From contig JAUIHI010000012.1 in the NCBI GenBank assembly GCA_030432295.1, forward strand, positions 1 through 64,000: 64,000 nt of DNA, in the 5' to 3' direction. The translations under genes and the position numbers were made by a program. Origin of the DNA: Anaerolineae bacterium. GTDB taxonomy: Bacteria > Chloroflexota > Anaerolineae > Caldilineales > Caldilineaceae. Of the stretch, positions 1-8,217 are shown in pieces; position 1 is the stretch's first letter, and every line of letters begins with the position of its first letter. The notes beneath the pieces are model-generated. The model ran no database searches and was not told where the DNA came from. It saw only the letters and a list, made by a program, of their open reading frames with translations.

Positions 1-2
1 AA

Positions 3-122
3 GCAAAGTGGCAGCAACGCACACCCGGCATGGCTGCCGGATTGACAGACCATGTTTGGTCCTTCAGAGAGCTACTCACCGCCAAATTTGAGCCGATTCA
101 TTGTCAAAGTATTAGCGGATGA
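3..122 (+). mobile_element. C-terminal end of a transposase, cut by the window edge
   Basis: A frame open from the left edge ends in TGA at 120-122 and reads [16 protein letters not shown] followed by [12 protein letters not shown]. The pattern [20 protein letters not shown] is one I recognise from the C-termini of IS-element transposases (IS1-like or related DDE proteins); the exact family is from memory. Only about 39 codons are visible, so I cannot tell an intact element lying to the left from a remnant. No terminal inverted repeat is obvious between the stop codon and base 392. Confidence 0.5.
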
Positions 123-157
123 GCACCTAGTGATCAGACTGATGGTGAAAAAAGTTG

Positions 158-228
158 GACGCAGATGAACGCTGAAAAACGCGGATTTTTGCCTCTGGAT
201 CAGCGTTTATCTGCGTGAATCAGCGTCC
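158..228. repeat. Intergenic palindrome, CGCAGAT/CAGCGT family (family B)
   Basis: An imperfect inverted repeat built from short GACGCAGAT / AACGCTGA units; the right arm reads TCAGCGTTTATCTGCGTGAA. Related units occur at 3230-3298 and 14990-15078. It lies in the gap between the transposase end and the DUF2202 gene. Nothing else is apparent between 123 and 392. Confidence 0.6.
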
Positions 229-392
229 CATTTTCTGTTTCATCATCCTCCTGATCAGTACAGAATTCACAAAAGACTCACAAATCATTCATAGTCTCCT
301 CATCTCCACAGTGCATACTGTTGCTAATGGCATCTGCCACAACAGCCACAGCAAAATGCTGTGTCAGCATATGTATCACAAGGAGAAAAATC

Positions 393-1193
393 ATGAGAAA
401 GACCACACGCATTTCATCTGTAGTAGCCATTCTGACTCTTGCATTGACAACCGCGCTGGCGGTCAGTGCGATTGCCGTGCCACCTGTTGCCCAGGCGCAG
501 ACGGTAGCTGGCAACACCCAGAATTCCTCGTCCGCCGCACTTCTGCCTGCGCCCTCCATCGATCTGACGACCGTTGATGATGAGGGCAACACCAGCATTG
601 TGCTCACGGACTTGCAAGAGAGCCTTTCCCCTGCCACTGGCGATCTGACGGATGGGGAGATTGCGAGCCTACTCTATATGCGAGAAGAGGAGAAATTAGC
701 GAAGGATGTCTATCTGACGCTGTACGACCAATGGGGTGTGCGGGTTTTCCAGAATATCGCCAACAGCGAACAGACCCATATGGATGCAGTCAAGTCCCTG
801 TTGGATTTCTATAGACTGGAAGACCCAGCCGCGGGCAGCGCTGTGGGTGAGTTTGCCAATGCAGATTTGCAGGCCCTTTACGACCAATTGATCGCTCAGG
901 GCGCACAGTCGCTGGGCGACGCGCTGAAAGTCGGGGCAGCGATTGAGGAGATCGACATTCTCGATTTGGAGGAGAATCTGGCGGAAGTGGAGAGCGCCAA
1001 TATCCGCACAGTATATGAGAACCTTCTGAAGGGTTCCCGCAACCACCTGCGCTCCTTCACCTCCACACTGAGCCGACAGACCGGCGAAGTATACGAACCC
1101 CAGTACATGCAGGACGCTGCGTACCAGGCGATTGTGGGCAGCACACAGGAGACCGGTGGCAGGGGTAACGGCGGCAACCGGAATCGGTCCTAA
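393..1193 (+). CDS. Secreted DUF2202 (ferritin-like fold) protein
   Basis: A 266-aa protein with a Sec signal peptide (basic MRKTTR, a hydrophobic stretch, then Ala-rich cleavage region near residues 30-36). The mature part carries a DUF2202-type four-helix domain: 'SLLYMREEEKLAKDVYLTLY' near residues 87-106, followed by an EQTHMDA helix. The family is predicted ferritin-like, and acidic and His residues in these helices could bind metal; no activity is established. The ATG at 393 is preferred over an upstream ATG at 321 because AAGGAG precedes it and it creates the signal peptide. A small Gly/Arg-rich gene follows after 37 bp, then a terminator. Confidence 0.8.
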   Translation: MRKTTRISSVVAILTLALTTALAVSAIAVPPVAQAQTVAGNTQNSSSAALLPAPSIDLTTVDDEGNTSIVLTDLQESLSPATGDLTDGEIASLLYMREEEKLAKDVYLTLYDQWGVRVFQNIANSEQTHMDAVKSLLDFYRLEDPAAGSAVGEFANADLQALYDQLIAQGAQSLGDALKVGAAIEEIDILDLEENLAEVESANIRTVYENLLKGSRNHLRSFTSTLSRQTGEVYEPQYMQDAAYQAIVGSTQETGGRGNGGNRNRS

Positions 1194-1230
1194 TACCGAA
1201 TCGGACAAATGGGCTGACGGGAGATATACG

Positions 1231-1392
1231 ATGAGAGGCGGCGGTGGTTTTGGCCGGAGAGACGGTCCCCGACGCGGACGCCCATTCCTTCCCCGGCGGC
1301 GTCCCTGGGGCAGGCCCGGTTGTTTTGGCCTGATTGTACCAATCTTTGCAGCAGGAATGGTTATGCTGGTTGGCTTGGGTCGAATTCTCTAG
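1231..1392 (+). CDS. 53-aa Gly/Arg-rich single-span membrane microprotein
   Basis: This small frame starts at ATG 1231 with GGGAG about 7 bases upstream. It encodes an N-terminal Gly/Arg-rich half (MRGGGGFGRRDGPRRGR) and a C-terminal hydrophobic half (CFGLIVPIFAAGMVMLVGLG) long enough for one membrane span. It lies 37 bp after the DUF2202 gene and directly before a strong terminator, so co-transcription with that gene is likely. Charge bias predicts an inside N-terminus. I recognise no family. Evidence that it is real is the ribosome binding site, its position and its clear two-part composition. Confidence 0.5.
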   Translation: MRGGGGFGRRDGPRRGRPFLPRRRPWGRPGCFGLIVPIFAAGMVMLVGLGRIL

Positions 1393-1414
1393 CAGTGAAC
1401 GCCCAACCCAATCA

Positions 1415-1460
1415 GCAAAAAGAGAGTGGCACACGACGCTGTGTGCCACTCTCTTTTTGC
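1415..1460. terminator. Bidirectional intrinsic terminator
   Basis: A 20-bp perfect stem with a 6-base loop: the left arm GCAAAAAGAGAGTGGCACAC is followed by its exact complement ending CTCTCTTTTTGC. An A-tract on the left and a T-tract on the right let it work on both strands. It separates the convergent microprotein gene (+) and SDR gene (-). The stem base AAAAAGAGAG recurs in two other convergent terminators at 20909 and 22496. Confidence 0.85.
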
Positions 1461-1490
1461 TCAATCGCTCAGCCGTGCGGAATCGCCCTC

Positions 1491-2264
1491 CTACTCCTCC
1501 CAGCGCCGATCCGTCACCGAATAGCCGCCGTCCACCACAACAGTTGTGGCGGTGACGAAATCCGAGGCGGGCGAGGCCAAGAAGATGGCAGCGCCGGCCA
1601 GATCGTCGGGTGTGCCCAGGCGACGGGCGGGTGTCTTGTGGCGGATTTCATCGCCCAACGGCCCGTCCAGGAGTGCCCGGTTCAGGTCGGTCTTGTGCCA
1701 GCCAGGCAGCAGCGCATTGACCTGAATATTGTGCTCGCCCAGTTCCACGCCTAGGCCGCGAGTTAAGCCCACCATTCCCGTCTTGGCAGCGGCGTAGTTG
1801 ACCAGATTGGGCGGCCCCAGCAGGGAATACATCGAGCCGATGTTGATGATTTTACCACCCCGCCCAGCCGCTACCATCGCTTTGGCCGCGGCTCTGGCAC
1901 AGAAGAATGAACCGGTCAGGTGGGTTTCCAGCACCGCGTTCCAGTCCTCGGTAGACATCTCCAGCACAGCCACCCGGCGGGCAATCCCCGCGTTGTTGAC
2001 CAGAATGTCCAGGCTGCCGAAGCGGGCCACAATATCAGCCACGGCCTGGTTGACCGCGGCTTCGTCCCGCACATCCAATTCGATGACCGCGTGGCCCTTG
2101 CCCAGTTCAGCCGCCACAGCCGCGTTCTTGTCCGGGTTGCGCCCGGTGACGACGACTGTCGCTCCGTGTTCCTTGAAGCCCAGGGCAATCGAGCGCCCGA
2201 TGCCGCCGTTGCCGCCGGTGATCAACGCGACCCGGCCAGCCAGGGAAAAGAGGGAAGAATTCAT
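1491..2264 (-). CDS. Short-chain dehydrogenase/reductase (gluconate/deoxygluconate dehydrogenase type)
   Basis: A 257-aa classical SDR, predicted to be a cytosolic NAD(P)-dependent sugar or polyol oxidoreductase. Visible signatures: cofactor motif TGGNGGIG at residues 16-23, NNAG at 90-93, and the catalytic triad Ser144, Tyr157 (YAAAK) and Lys161. The C-terminal VDGGYSV is typical of KduD/Gno-like enzymes. The start is set at 2264 (MNSSLF...) because the frame upstream of it reads through a palindromic repeat. The true substrate cannot be read from sequence. The many sugar-acid genes in the window make a hexonate or ketosugar substrate plausible. Confidence 0.85.
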   Translation of the reverse strand: MNSSLFSLAGRVALITGGNGGIGRSIALGFKEHGATVVVTGRNPDKNAAVAAELGKGHAVIELDVRDEAAVNQAVADIVARFGSLDILVNNAGIARRVAVLEMSTEDWNAVLETHLTGSFFCARAAAKAMVAAGRGGKIINIGSMYSLLGPPNLVNYAAAKTGMVGLTRGLGVELGEHNIQVNALLPGWHKTDLNRALLDGPLGDEIRHKTPARRLGTPDDLAGAAIFLASPASDFVTATTVVVDGGYSVTDRRWEE

Positions 2265-2318
2265 GGGTTTTCTCGCTTTCTGGGTATAGGGAGGAATGTG
2301 TGTTGCGTGCAAAAGCAT

Positions 2319-2402
2319 TAACACCACAAAGTCACAAAGACACGAAGGAGGAAGACGCCGATAGGGCTGCTTTTCTTTGTGTCTTTGTGACTTTGTGGTT
2401 GA
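2319..2402. repeat. Intergenic palindrome, CACAAAG family (family A)
   Basis: An inverted repeat whose arms are built from tandem 8-base units, ACCACAAAG TCACAAAG, answered by CTTTGTGACTTTGTGGTT. It lies just upstream of the SDR start. Close relatives are at 14361-14434, 15467-15497 (one arm) and 54424-54499, with more diverged forms at 3006-3088 and 17710-17780. Confidence 0.75.
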
Positions 2403-2505
2403 CTGCTCTGGCAGGCAGAGACGGGCCGACAACGGTAAGAATAAGGAGAGGCTACAGGTGGTACGGCACGGGTTCAAATTCCTGAAGGGAGGTCGAGGTT
2501 TGGTG

Positions 2506-2817
2506 TCAATGCAGGGTTCGTTGCTCGATCTCCCACTTGACCTTCTGACGAAGCACCTTTAGTCCTCGGCGATTACGGTAGACAGTGATAATAAACTGGC
2601 CGCTCCGATCCATCAGAACTGTTGTCCCTTCCAGGCGCTGCACCCGCTTTCTATCCCTTGCGGGAATGTCGTTGTGACGTAGAAAGTAGTGCAATGCCCC
2701 ACCGCTCCGCACCCGGCAGCCAAACTGAATGACGTACTCGACGTCTTCAGTAGACAGGTTGCGTTGCGCCATACGTGTCACCGCGTGTTTGGATAGTTCG
2801 ATCTCTTCTTGCATCAT
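2506..2817 (-). CDS. DUF4258 family protein
   Basis: A 103-aa protein with the DUF4258 pattern: 'LSKHAVTRMAQRNLSTEDVE' near residues 8-27, then a beta-rich half with VLMDRSGQFIITVYRNRRG. The family is distantly related in fold to RelE-type toxins, but most members stand alone and have no proven function. The ATG at 2817 is favoured because GGAGG lies 6 bases upstream; the adjacent ATG at 2814 is an alternative. No antitoxin-like partner is visible on either side. Confidence 0.7.
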   Translation of the reverse strand: MMQEEIELSKHAVTRMAQRNLSTEDVEYVIQFGCRVRSGGALHYFLRHNDIPARDRKRVQRLEGTTVLMDRSGQFIITVYRNRRGLKVLRQKVKWEIEQRTLH

Positions 2818-3005
2818 AGCCGCCCTCCAAAGGGAGTAGCGTTGTCGGCCCATCTCTGCCCGCAAGAATGTGTGGATAGCCTACACGAAATCATTATTTT
2901 TAGCAATGGCGGTTGACTGACGTTTTACATCCATCCCCCCTCCATTGGCTGTCAGCAATCTCCCAATTTCTGTACTGGTCAACGGGATGGTGGAATGGCT
3001 ATTTC

Positions 3006-3088
3006 TTAACGCAAAGGTGCAAAGCGGCAAAGGCACAGAGAGAAAATCGATTTCTTTGCGTCTCTGCTCCTTTGCGTCATTGCGTTGA
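3006..3088. repeat. Intergenic palindrome, GCAAAG variant of family A
   Basis: An imperfect inverted repeat of short units: left arm TTAACGCAAAGGTGCAAAG, right arm CTCCTTTGCGTCATTGCGTT. It has the same architecture as the CACAAAG elements but with GCAAAG units. Confidence 0.6.
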
Positions 3089-3229
3089 AAATTCCACCAT
3101 CTTCTTGACTACTACACAATCTCCCAATTTCTGGATTAGACAGGCAATACCAGCCCTCCATTATCCTACTCTTTTCGCTTCTGGTGTACAATAGGACTAT
3201 TTGTAATTTCATTCACAATCAGCAATGAA

Positions 3230-3298
3230 AATAGGGACGCTGATAGACGCAGAAACAACCGATGACGCAGATTCTTTGCAACGTCATCCGCGTCCCAT
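3230..3298. repeat. Intergenic palindrome, family B
   Basis: An inverted repeat with left arm GGGACGCTGATAGACGCAGA and right arm ending CGTCATCCGCGTCCC. It lies directly upstream of the TauE/SafE gene start and contains a misleading in-frame ATG at 3225. Confidence 0.55.
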
Positions 3299-3320
3299 CT
3301 TCAGAACAGGCACATCCCTC

Positions 3321-4061
3321 ATGCCCGATAATCCCGTCGCTTTCTATACGATCACTGCTTTTGTCATTTTTCTCATCGGAATCTCCAAAGGCGGGCTGGG
3401 CGGTGCGGCTGGCGCGGCTGCCACCCCGCTGATGGCCCTGGTGATGCCTGTGGAGCAGGTGCTGGGGCTGATGCTCCCCCTGCTGATGATGGCCGATGTC
3501 TTCGCCGTGGCCTCCCACTGGCGGCGCTGGGACAACCGGCTGCTGCTGCTGCTCGTGCCCGCTTCACTGATTGGCATTACCGCGGGCACGGCCCTACTGA
3601 CCAGTATCTCGCCCAACGGTCTGCGCAAGGGGCTGGCGGTGATCGTCATTCTCTTTGTGCTCTACAAACTTTTCGAGACCCGCATCCAGGCCGCGGTGAC
3701 CTATCATCCCCGGCCCTGGCACGGCTACCTGACTGGCGCAGTAGCCGGCTTCACCAGCACCCTGGCCCACACGGGCGGGCCACCGGTCGCCATCTATCTG
3801 CTGATGCAGCAGGTGACGCCCCGGGTCTTTGTCGCCACCAGCGCGGTCTACTTCGCCCTCATCAATTGGCTGAAAGTGCCCTATTACATCTACGCCGGTG
3901 TGCTGGACCTGAACGAACTGCGCCAGGTGATTTGGCTGCTGCCTCTGATTCCCCTCAGCGTCCTGGCCGGGCGCTGGCTCTCCACCCGCATCGACAAAGT
4001 GACCTTCGAGCGGGTGATTATTGGGCTGTTGGCGGCGTCTGCGGTGTTATTGTTGCGATAG
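3321..4061 (+). CDS. TauE/SafE family sulfite/anion exporter
   Basis: A 246-aa inner-membrane protein with about seven to eight hydrophobic segments. It shows the TauE/SafE features 'GISKGGLGGAAGA' near residues 18-30 and 'FTSTLAHTGGPPVAIYLL' in the second repeat. The family exports sulfite, sulfoacetate or related organic anions, and the substrate of this member is not evident. The ATG at 3321 is chosen because the in-frame upstream ATG at 3225 lies inside a palindromic repeat. A family C palindrome follows the stop codon. Confidence 0.85.
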   Translation: MPDNPVAFYTITAFVIFLIGISKGGLGGAAGAAATPLMALVMPVEQVLGLMLPLLMMADVFAVASHWRRWDNRLLLLLVPASLIGITAGTALLTSISPNGLRKGLAVIVILFVLYKLFETRIQAAVTYHPRPWHGYLTGAVAGFTSTLAHTGGPPVAIYLLMQQVTPRVFVATSAVYFALINWLKVPYYIYAGVLDLNELRQVIWLLPLIPLSVLAGRWLSTRIDKVTFERVIIGLLAASAVLLLR

Positions 4062-4063
4062 GA

Positions 4064-4124
4064 ATTGGGTATTGGATATTTGGTACTGAAACACACGGCG
4101 TTACACTGCCAAATACCCAATACC
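4064..4124. repeat. Intergenic palindrome, ATTGGGTATTGG family (family C)
   Basis: Left arm AATTGGGTATTGGATATTTG, right arm CCAAATACCCAATACC. The same core appears as a longer perfect palindrome at 12438-12503 and as a half element at 41320-41335. Confidence 0.7.
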
Positions 4125-4155
4125 TGCTGTTCCCACAAACCAAAGGAGACTATCG

Positions 4156-4455
4156 ATGAACCTCAGCGAATTCAAAGCCACCCTCGCCCTTTCCACGCCC
4201 CCTGCGGGGCTGGCAGCGCCCTTGCTGGCCCTCTGGTTGGATGGCAAGGAGGATTGGGACGCATCCCACGACGCGCTGCAAGACCAGCCCGACGGCAACG
4301 GCTCGGCCTGGGTCCACGCCTATCTGCACCGCAAAGAGGGCGACCCGGCCAACGCCCGCTACTGGTATCGCCGGGCCAACAAACCGGAATCCAGCGCGAC
4401 GCTGGCCGAGGAATGGGATGCCATCGCCACCGCGCTGCTGGAGAGTGCAAAGTGA
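4156..4455 (+). CDS. Conserved-looking small cytosolic protein, translationally coupled to an aminotransferase
   Basis: A 99-aa soluble protein preceded by AAGGAG at good spacing. The first half has hydrophobic helices (GLAAPLLALWLDGKEDWDAS). The second resembles a single TPR-like helical hairpin (AYLHRKEGDPANARYWYRRA). I do not recognise a named family. Its stop overlaps the next gene's GTG start (GTGA, 4452-4455), so the two are probably translated together and the protein may assist the aminotransferase. Confidence 0.65.
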   Translation: MNLSEFKATLALSTPPAGLAAPLLALWLDGKEDWDASHDALQDQPDGNGSAWVHAYLHRKEGDPANARYWYRRANKPESSATLAEEWDAIATALLESAK

Positions 4456-5633
4456 GCGGCCCCACCCTTGCCCCCAGCCTGGCCGGAGTCCAGCCGTCGC
4501 TGATCCGGGAGCTGGCGAATGTGGCCTTTGGGATGGAGGGTGTGCTGCGCCTGCAATTTGGCGAATCCAACCTGCCCACGCCCGACTACATTGTGGCCGC
4601 GGTCAGTCAGGCCATCGCCGACGGCTACACCTTTTACACGGAAAACGCGGGGCTGCCCAGCCTACGCGCCGCCATCGCCGCCAAATATGCCCAACTCCAT
4701 CAGGTGGCCCTGGACCCGGCGCGGGAGGTGCTGATCACCGCCTCTGGTGTGCAGGCCCTCAACGTATCCATCCGCTGCGTCATCGACTACGGCGATGAGG
4801 CGCTGGTGCTCAGCCCCAACTGGCCCAACGGCTCGGCGATTGTGGAGATGTTCGGGGCGCGGGCACGGGAGATTCCTCTCGTCCGCCAGGGCAGCCGCTA
4901 CACTGTCGATTTCGACGCGCTGGCCGCCGCGCTCACCCCCCGCACCCGACTGCTGATTTACACATCGCCCTCCAATCCCCTGGGCTGGGTGGCGACGGTG
5001 GCCGAGCAGCAGGCGTTGCTGGACTTCTGCCGTGCCCACAATCTCTGGCTCCTGGCCGATGAGGTCTACGAGCGGCTCTACTATGGCAATTCACAGGGGG
5101 GCGGCTCAGTGGCCCCCTCGATTCTGCGCCTATGCAGCCGGGAGGACGCGGTGATCGTTGTCCAGTCCTTCTCCAAAAGCTATCGGATGACCGGCTGGCG
5201 GCTGGGCTGGGTGGTGAGCCGGGCCGATCTGGTGGCAAAAGCTTCCCAACTCAACGAATTTATCGTCTCCCACGCGGCGTCGATGATCCAGAAAGCGGGC
5301 GAGACCGCCCTGGCCCAGGGCGACGACGAGATCGCTGGAATGGTGGAGCTATTCCACGAGCGGATGAGTTTCTGCTATCAGGCCCTGACGTCGGTCCCCC
5401 GCATCTCCCTCGCCAAACCGGAAGGCGCGTTCTATCTCTTCCCGCAAATCGACGGGGTGGAAGATTCCTTTGCATTTGCGTTGGCGTTGTTGAAAGAGGA
5501 GAAAGTGGCCGTCGCGCCGGGCAATGCCTTTGGCAACGGCGGCGAAGGGGCCATCCGCATCTGCTACGCGCCGGAGATGGCGGTGCTGGAACCGGCGATG
5601 GAGCGGTTTGTCAGGTTTGTGGAGCGAATCTAA
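4452..5633 (+). CDS. PLP-dependent class I/II aminotransferase
   Basis: A 393-aa cytosolic fold-type I aminotransferase. The Schiff-base lysine is Lys242 in SFSKSYRMTGWRLGW. Other cofactor contacts are visible at Asn175 (SPSNPLG), Asp203 and Tyr206 (LADEVYERLYYG), and a C-terminal Arg binds the substrate carboxylate. Amino-donor specificity cannot be assigned. The GTG start overlaps the stop of the preceding gene by four bases. Longer in-frame extensions to 4065 read through that gene in another frame and are rejected. A 23-bp perfect palindrome follows. Confidence 0.85.
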   Translation: MSGPTLAPSLAGVQPSLIRELANVAFGMEGVLRLQFGESNLPTPDYIVAAVSQAIADGYTFYTENAGLPSLRAAIAAKYAQLHQVALDPAREVLITASGVQALNVSIRCVIDYGDEALVLSPNWPNGSAIVEMFGARAREIPLVRQGSRYTVDFDALAAALTPRTRLLIYTSPSNPLGWVATVAEQQALLDFCRAHNLWLLADEVYERLYYGNSQGGGSVAPSILRLCSREDAVIVVQSFSKSYRMTGWRLGWVVSRADLVAKASQLNEFIVSHAASMIQKAGETALAQGDDEIAGMVELFHERMSFCYQALTSVPRISLAKPEGAFYLFPQIDGVEDSFAFALALLKEEKVAVAPGNAFGNGGEGAIRICYAPEMAVLEPAMERFVRFVERI

Positions 5634-5662
5634 TCTGCTTGCTGCCTATTTTTCCATAGGCA

Positions 5663-5718
5663 GATGATGGGATAATGAGATGATGGCATAATGCGCATCA
5701 TCTCATTATCCCATCATC
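5663..5718. repeat. Perfect 23-bp palindrome between convergent genes
   Basis: GATGATGGGATAATGAGATG begins a 23-base arm (5663-5685) matched exactly by its complement at 5696-5718, with a 10-base loop. It fills the gap between the aminotransferase (+) and sortase (-) genes and overlaps the sortase stop codon. It lacks a T-run but is ideally placed to end transcription from both sides. Confidence 0.8.
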
Positions 5719-6382
5719 ATTTCCCCACCGGCTTCGCCACCACCACCACCCGATGGCTATTGCCCGTCTCCGGCCAGCAACTGACGAGGGTGAGCCGTTC
5801 GTCGTCGAAGGATTGAATCCAACGGGCGTTCTCCCGGCGCTGTTCGATGGGCGCGCCAGTTTCGGGCAGAATCAACACCTCTTCCACCAGATAATCGAAC
5901 TCTTTGCCCCCAGCCCAGACTTTGGCGATGTCGCCGGGCTGAAGTTGGTAGAGTTTGCGAAAGACTGCCCCCTGAATATTGTTGTGACCACTCAGCACCA
6001 CATTGCCGGTCTGACCGGGCAGGCTGCTGTTCTTGTGCCAGCCCGCCGCGAAATTGGCCACATCCCACTGGCTGGCGGTCTGGCCGTTGGCAAGCGTAAC
6101 CGACTGCCAGCCGATTTTTACCACATCCGTCTCTACACCGATGGAGGGCAGGGCGATACGCCGAGGCTGGTCTGCGGTGTTTGCGCCCAGCGAGGGGCCG
6201 AGGGGCGGCGCATTGTTGGCCTGCGCGGGCAGGGCATCCTGGCCCGCGGGCAGGACAGACGGCGCGTTATCCGCTGCGTTGCCTGTCTGACTGCAACCGG
6301 ACAGAAGAGCCAGGCACAGGCCGAAAATGCAGAGCCAGAGGCCCCACCGCTGATCCGTTCCTATCCGTCCAATCGGCTGCAT
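5717..6382 (-). CDS. Sortase-family transpeptidase, membrane-anchored
   Basis: A 221-aa protein with an N-terminal hydrophobic segment ending in a lipobox-like LLSGC (Cys30). A linker is followed by a sortase barrel at about residues 70-221. The catalytic set is complete: His133 (LSGHNN), Cys202 in TLVSCWP and Arg211 (SHRVVVVA). Sortases cleave a C-terminal sorting motif and transfer the protein to an acceptor on the cell surface. The ATG at 6382 leaves 7 bp after the acyltransferase stop; an ATG at 6421 would overlap that gene. No obvious LPXTG substrate is encoded nearby. See the finding on YLP tails. Confidence 0.8.
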   Translation of the reverse strand: MQPIGRIGTDQRWGLWLCIFGLCLALLSGCSQTGNAADNAPSVLPAGQDALPAQANNAPPLGPSLGANTADQPRRIALPSIGVETDVVKIGWQSVTLANGQTASQWDVANFAAGWHKNSSLPGQTGNVVLSGHNNIQGAVFRKLYQLQPGDIAKVWAGGKEFDYLVEEVLILPETGAPIEQRRENARWIQSFDDERLTLVSCWPETGNSHRVVVVAKPVGK

Positions 6383-6389
6383 CTGCGTG

Positions 6390-7082
6390 CTACTCCCCTT
6401 CTCCCGACAATCGGTCGCCATAAACCCCCCGGTATTCAGCGGGCAACATCCGGGCCAATGTCATCATCAGTTCGTCGGTGTGGGCGTCCAGATCCGGCGC
6501 GCGCAATTTGCTCGCGGGCAGATGGATCGGCTTGCCAAAGCGCAGGCAGATCGGTACTCTGCGCAGACGCAGCCAGCAGGCAAAGGCTTTCTCCTGCCCA
6601 AAGGCCGCCACGGGCAGAATCGGTGCGCTGGCCCGGCTGGCCAGATAGACAACCCCGGTGCGCCCCTTCTGCAATCCACCTGTGCGGCTGCGGGTTCCTT
6701 CCGGGGCCAACCCCAGCACGCCACCCCCCTTCAGCACATCCTGGGCCAGCCCCAGCGCTTTGCGGTCCGGCACGCCCCGATGCACGTAGATTGCGTCGCC
6801 AAAAAAGCTGAGCAGCCAGCCAAAGAGAGGAATTTTCTGCCATTTGTCCGCGGCGAAGACGACTGTGCGCCGGGGCAGATAGCCAAAGATCACCGGAATA
6901 TCGAACATATGGATGTGGTTTGGGGCCAGCACAAAGGGGCCTGTGGCCGGGATATTTTCTTCGCCTTCTACCTGAATGCGGGTCAGCAACCGGAGGATCA
7001 GTAGGACAAAAGCGCGAAACGCTGCCTGTCGTCTTGTCCACTGGGAATAGTCGATCTGCGCGTAATCGATAGTGTGATCCAT
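6390..7082 (-). CDS. 1-acyl-sn-glycerol-3-phosphate acyltransferase (PlsC-like)
   Basis: A 230-aa membrane-associated acyltransferase. It has the catalytic NHIHMFD motif at residues 55-61 (the NHx4D form) and the glycerophosphate-binding APEGTRS at 126-132. A hydrophobic helix near residues 22-34 precedes the domain. The predicted role is lysophosphatidic acid acylation in phospholipid synthesis, though relatives use other acceptors. The ATG at 7082 has AGGA at 7-base spacing; ATG 7100 and TTG 7106 are also possible. The sortase gene follows 7 bp downstream. Confidence 0.8.
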   Translation of the reverse strand: MDHTIDYAQIDYSQWTRRQAAFRAFVLLILRLLTRIQVEGEENIPATGPFVLAPNHIHMFDIPVIFGYLPRRTVVFAADKWQKIPLFGWLLSFFGDAIYVHRGVPDRKALGLAQDVLKGGGVLGLAPEGTRSRTGGLQKGRTGVVYLASRASAPILPVAAFGQEKAFACWLRLRRVPICLRFGKPIHLPASKLRAPDLDAHTDELMMTLARMLPAEYRGVYGDRLSGEGE

Positions 7083-7116
7083 CTTTCTGTCCTGCTTCAT
7101 TTCCAAAATTCTATGA

Positions 7117-7215
7117 GTCCACCGTAAAAAACCGAGTTTTTCGTGCAGAGCATCCGGATTCCCAGGAATGGACCGCTACTCAAAAACTCGGTTTTTTGGC
7201 CTTTTGCAGTGGAGT
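7117..7215. repeat. Intergenic palindrome, AAACCGAGTTTTT family (family F)
   Basis: Inverted arms AAAAAACCGAGTTTTT (near 7126) and AAAAACTCGGTTTTTT (near 7182), followed by CCTTTTGCAGTGGAGTC. The tail CTTTT-GCAGTGGA-TC recurs with the same arm remnants at 30066-30150. T-runs follow the stem on both strands, so terminator activity is likely between the LysM gene and the acyltransferase. Confidence 0.65.
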
Positions 7216-7218
7216 CTT

Positions 7219-8217
7219 TTATGGACTTGTACCTGACAGACGCCGCCCCTGGGCCACGGCGGCAATGCGGACCACAGGGCCGCCAGCGGGAACCAGCACA
7301 GCGCTGAATGTGGTTTCGCCGCCCTGGGCCACCACATTGTGTTCGGGCACAATTTTGCGCATGGCGACCACCCGGTCCAGGGTGTCATAGGCGGTCAGAA
7401 TCACCTGCACGCTGACCGCTTCCTCCGGGCCAGTGTTGCGCACAGTGCCGGTCACAGTATAGGAGGCGTAGCGCTCCCCTTCGCTGGCGACATTCTCCAC
7501 CACCAAGTCCCGGTAGTAGTTGCCGACATAGGCGGGCACTGCGCTGATGGCGAAGCTCTGATAGCGGGCGAATTCGCCGGGTACTTCGCCAAAGAGGATA
7601 GCGAAAGGGGCCGTATCGCTCACATCCAGCAGGTCCAGCGCAACCAGCCCATTGCTACGCGCAATTTCAACGTCGTCTGTCCCCAGCAACGAGACCGCCA
7701 CCCGCACCTGCTCCAAAGGCTGCCCGCTGGCATTCTGCACCTCTCCCAATACCCACAGGCCACCGATGGTTGTCTCGCTGAAGTGCATATTCTGCACAGT
7801 CACAGCCAGGGGCGTGGGTGTGGGCGTAGCATTGGCCAGGTCTTCTTCCGCTTCTTCGGGCAGAGGGATGACCAGTTGCTGGCCGATTTGCAGGGAGCGG
7901 GGATCGAGAATACCGTTGGCATCCTGCACCGCGGCCACTGTGACCCCGTAATCCTGGGCCACGCCGAGCAGACTGTCACCCGGCTGAATGGTGTAGAAGA
8001 TTGGGGTGGGCGTGACGGTAGGGGTGGGCGTGGGAGCCGGCGTATAGGGCGCGGGCGTGGCAGTGGGTGGCAGGGTTGCCAGGGCAGCAATCTCCACTGT
8101 GGGCGTCGGCTCCGGCGTGGGCGTGGGGGTCAGGGTGATGACCTGCCCGCAACCAGAGAGGACAAAGGCAAGGGATAGAAGCAGAAAGATCGGCCAGATG
8201 CGGGAGATCAGAGACAC
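7219..8217 (-). CDS. LysM-domain lipoprotein with Thr/Pro linker
   Basis: A 332-aa predicted exported lipoprotein. A hydrophobic signal ends in VLSGC (Cys23). A Thr/Pro-rich spacer spans residues 28-72, then one LysM domain lies at about 74-118 (YTIQPGDSL...IGQQLVIP), which in this family binds peptidoglycan glycan. The C-terminal 200 residues are beta-rich with an FxLYD-like segment (GLWVLGEVQNASGQPLEQV). The start codon is GTG at 8217 without a convincing ribosome binding site, so translation may be weak. The function is probably cell-wall associated; no catalytic motif is visible. Confidence 0.75.
   Translation of the reverse strand: MSLISRIWPIFLLLSLAFVLSGCGQVITLTPTPTPEPTPTVEIAALATLPPTATPAPYTPAPTPTPTVTPTPIFYTIQPGDSLLGVAQDYGVTVAAVQDANGILDPRSLQIGQQLVIPLPEEAEEDLANATPTPTPLAVTVQNMHFSETTIGGLWVLGEVQNASGQPLEQVRVAVSLLGTDDVEIARSNGLVALDLLDVSDTAPFAILFGEVPGEFARYQSFAISAVPAYVGNYYRDLVVENVASEGERYASYTVTGTVRNTGPEEAVSVQVILTAYDTLDRVVAMRKIVPEHNVVAQGGETTFSAVLVPAGGPVVRIAAVAQGRRLSGTSP

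Larger units (their letters stand above)
2818..3320. other. Gene-free stretch with two palindromes
   Basis: About 500 bases between the divergent DUF4258 and TauE/SafE genes. It holds two inverted repeats (3006-3088 and 3230-3298, listed separately). The short direct motif 'CAATCTCCCAATTTCTG' occurs twice, near 2957 and 3118. I see no credible coding frame here. Confidence 0.6.

Noticed and set aside
2506-2817. DUF4258 protein as toxin of a toxin-antitoxin pair
   Set aside because: No small partner gene lies next to it on either side.
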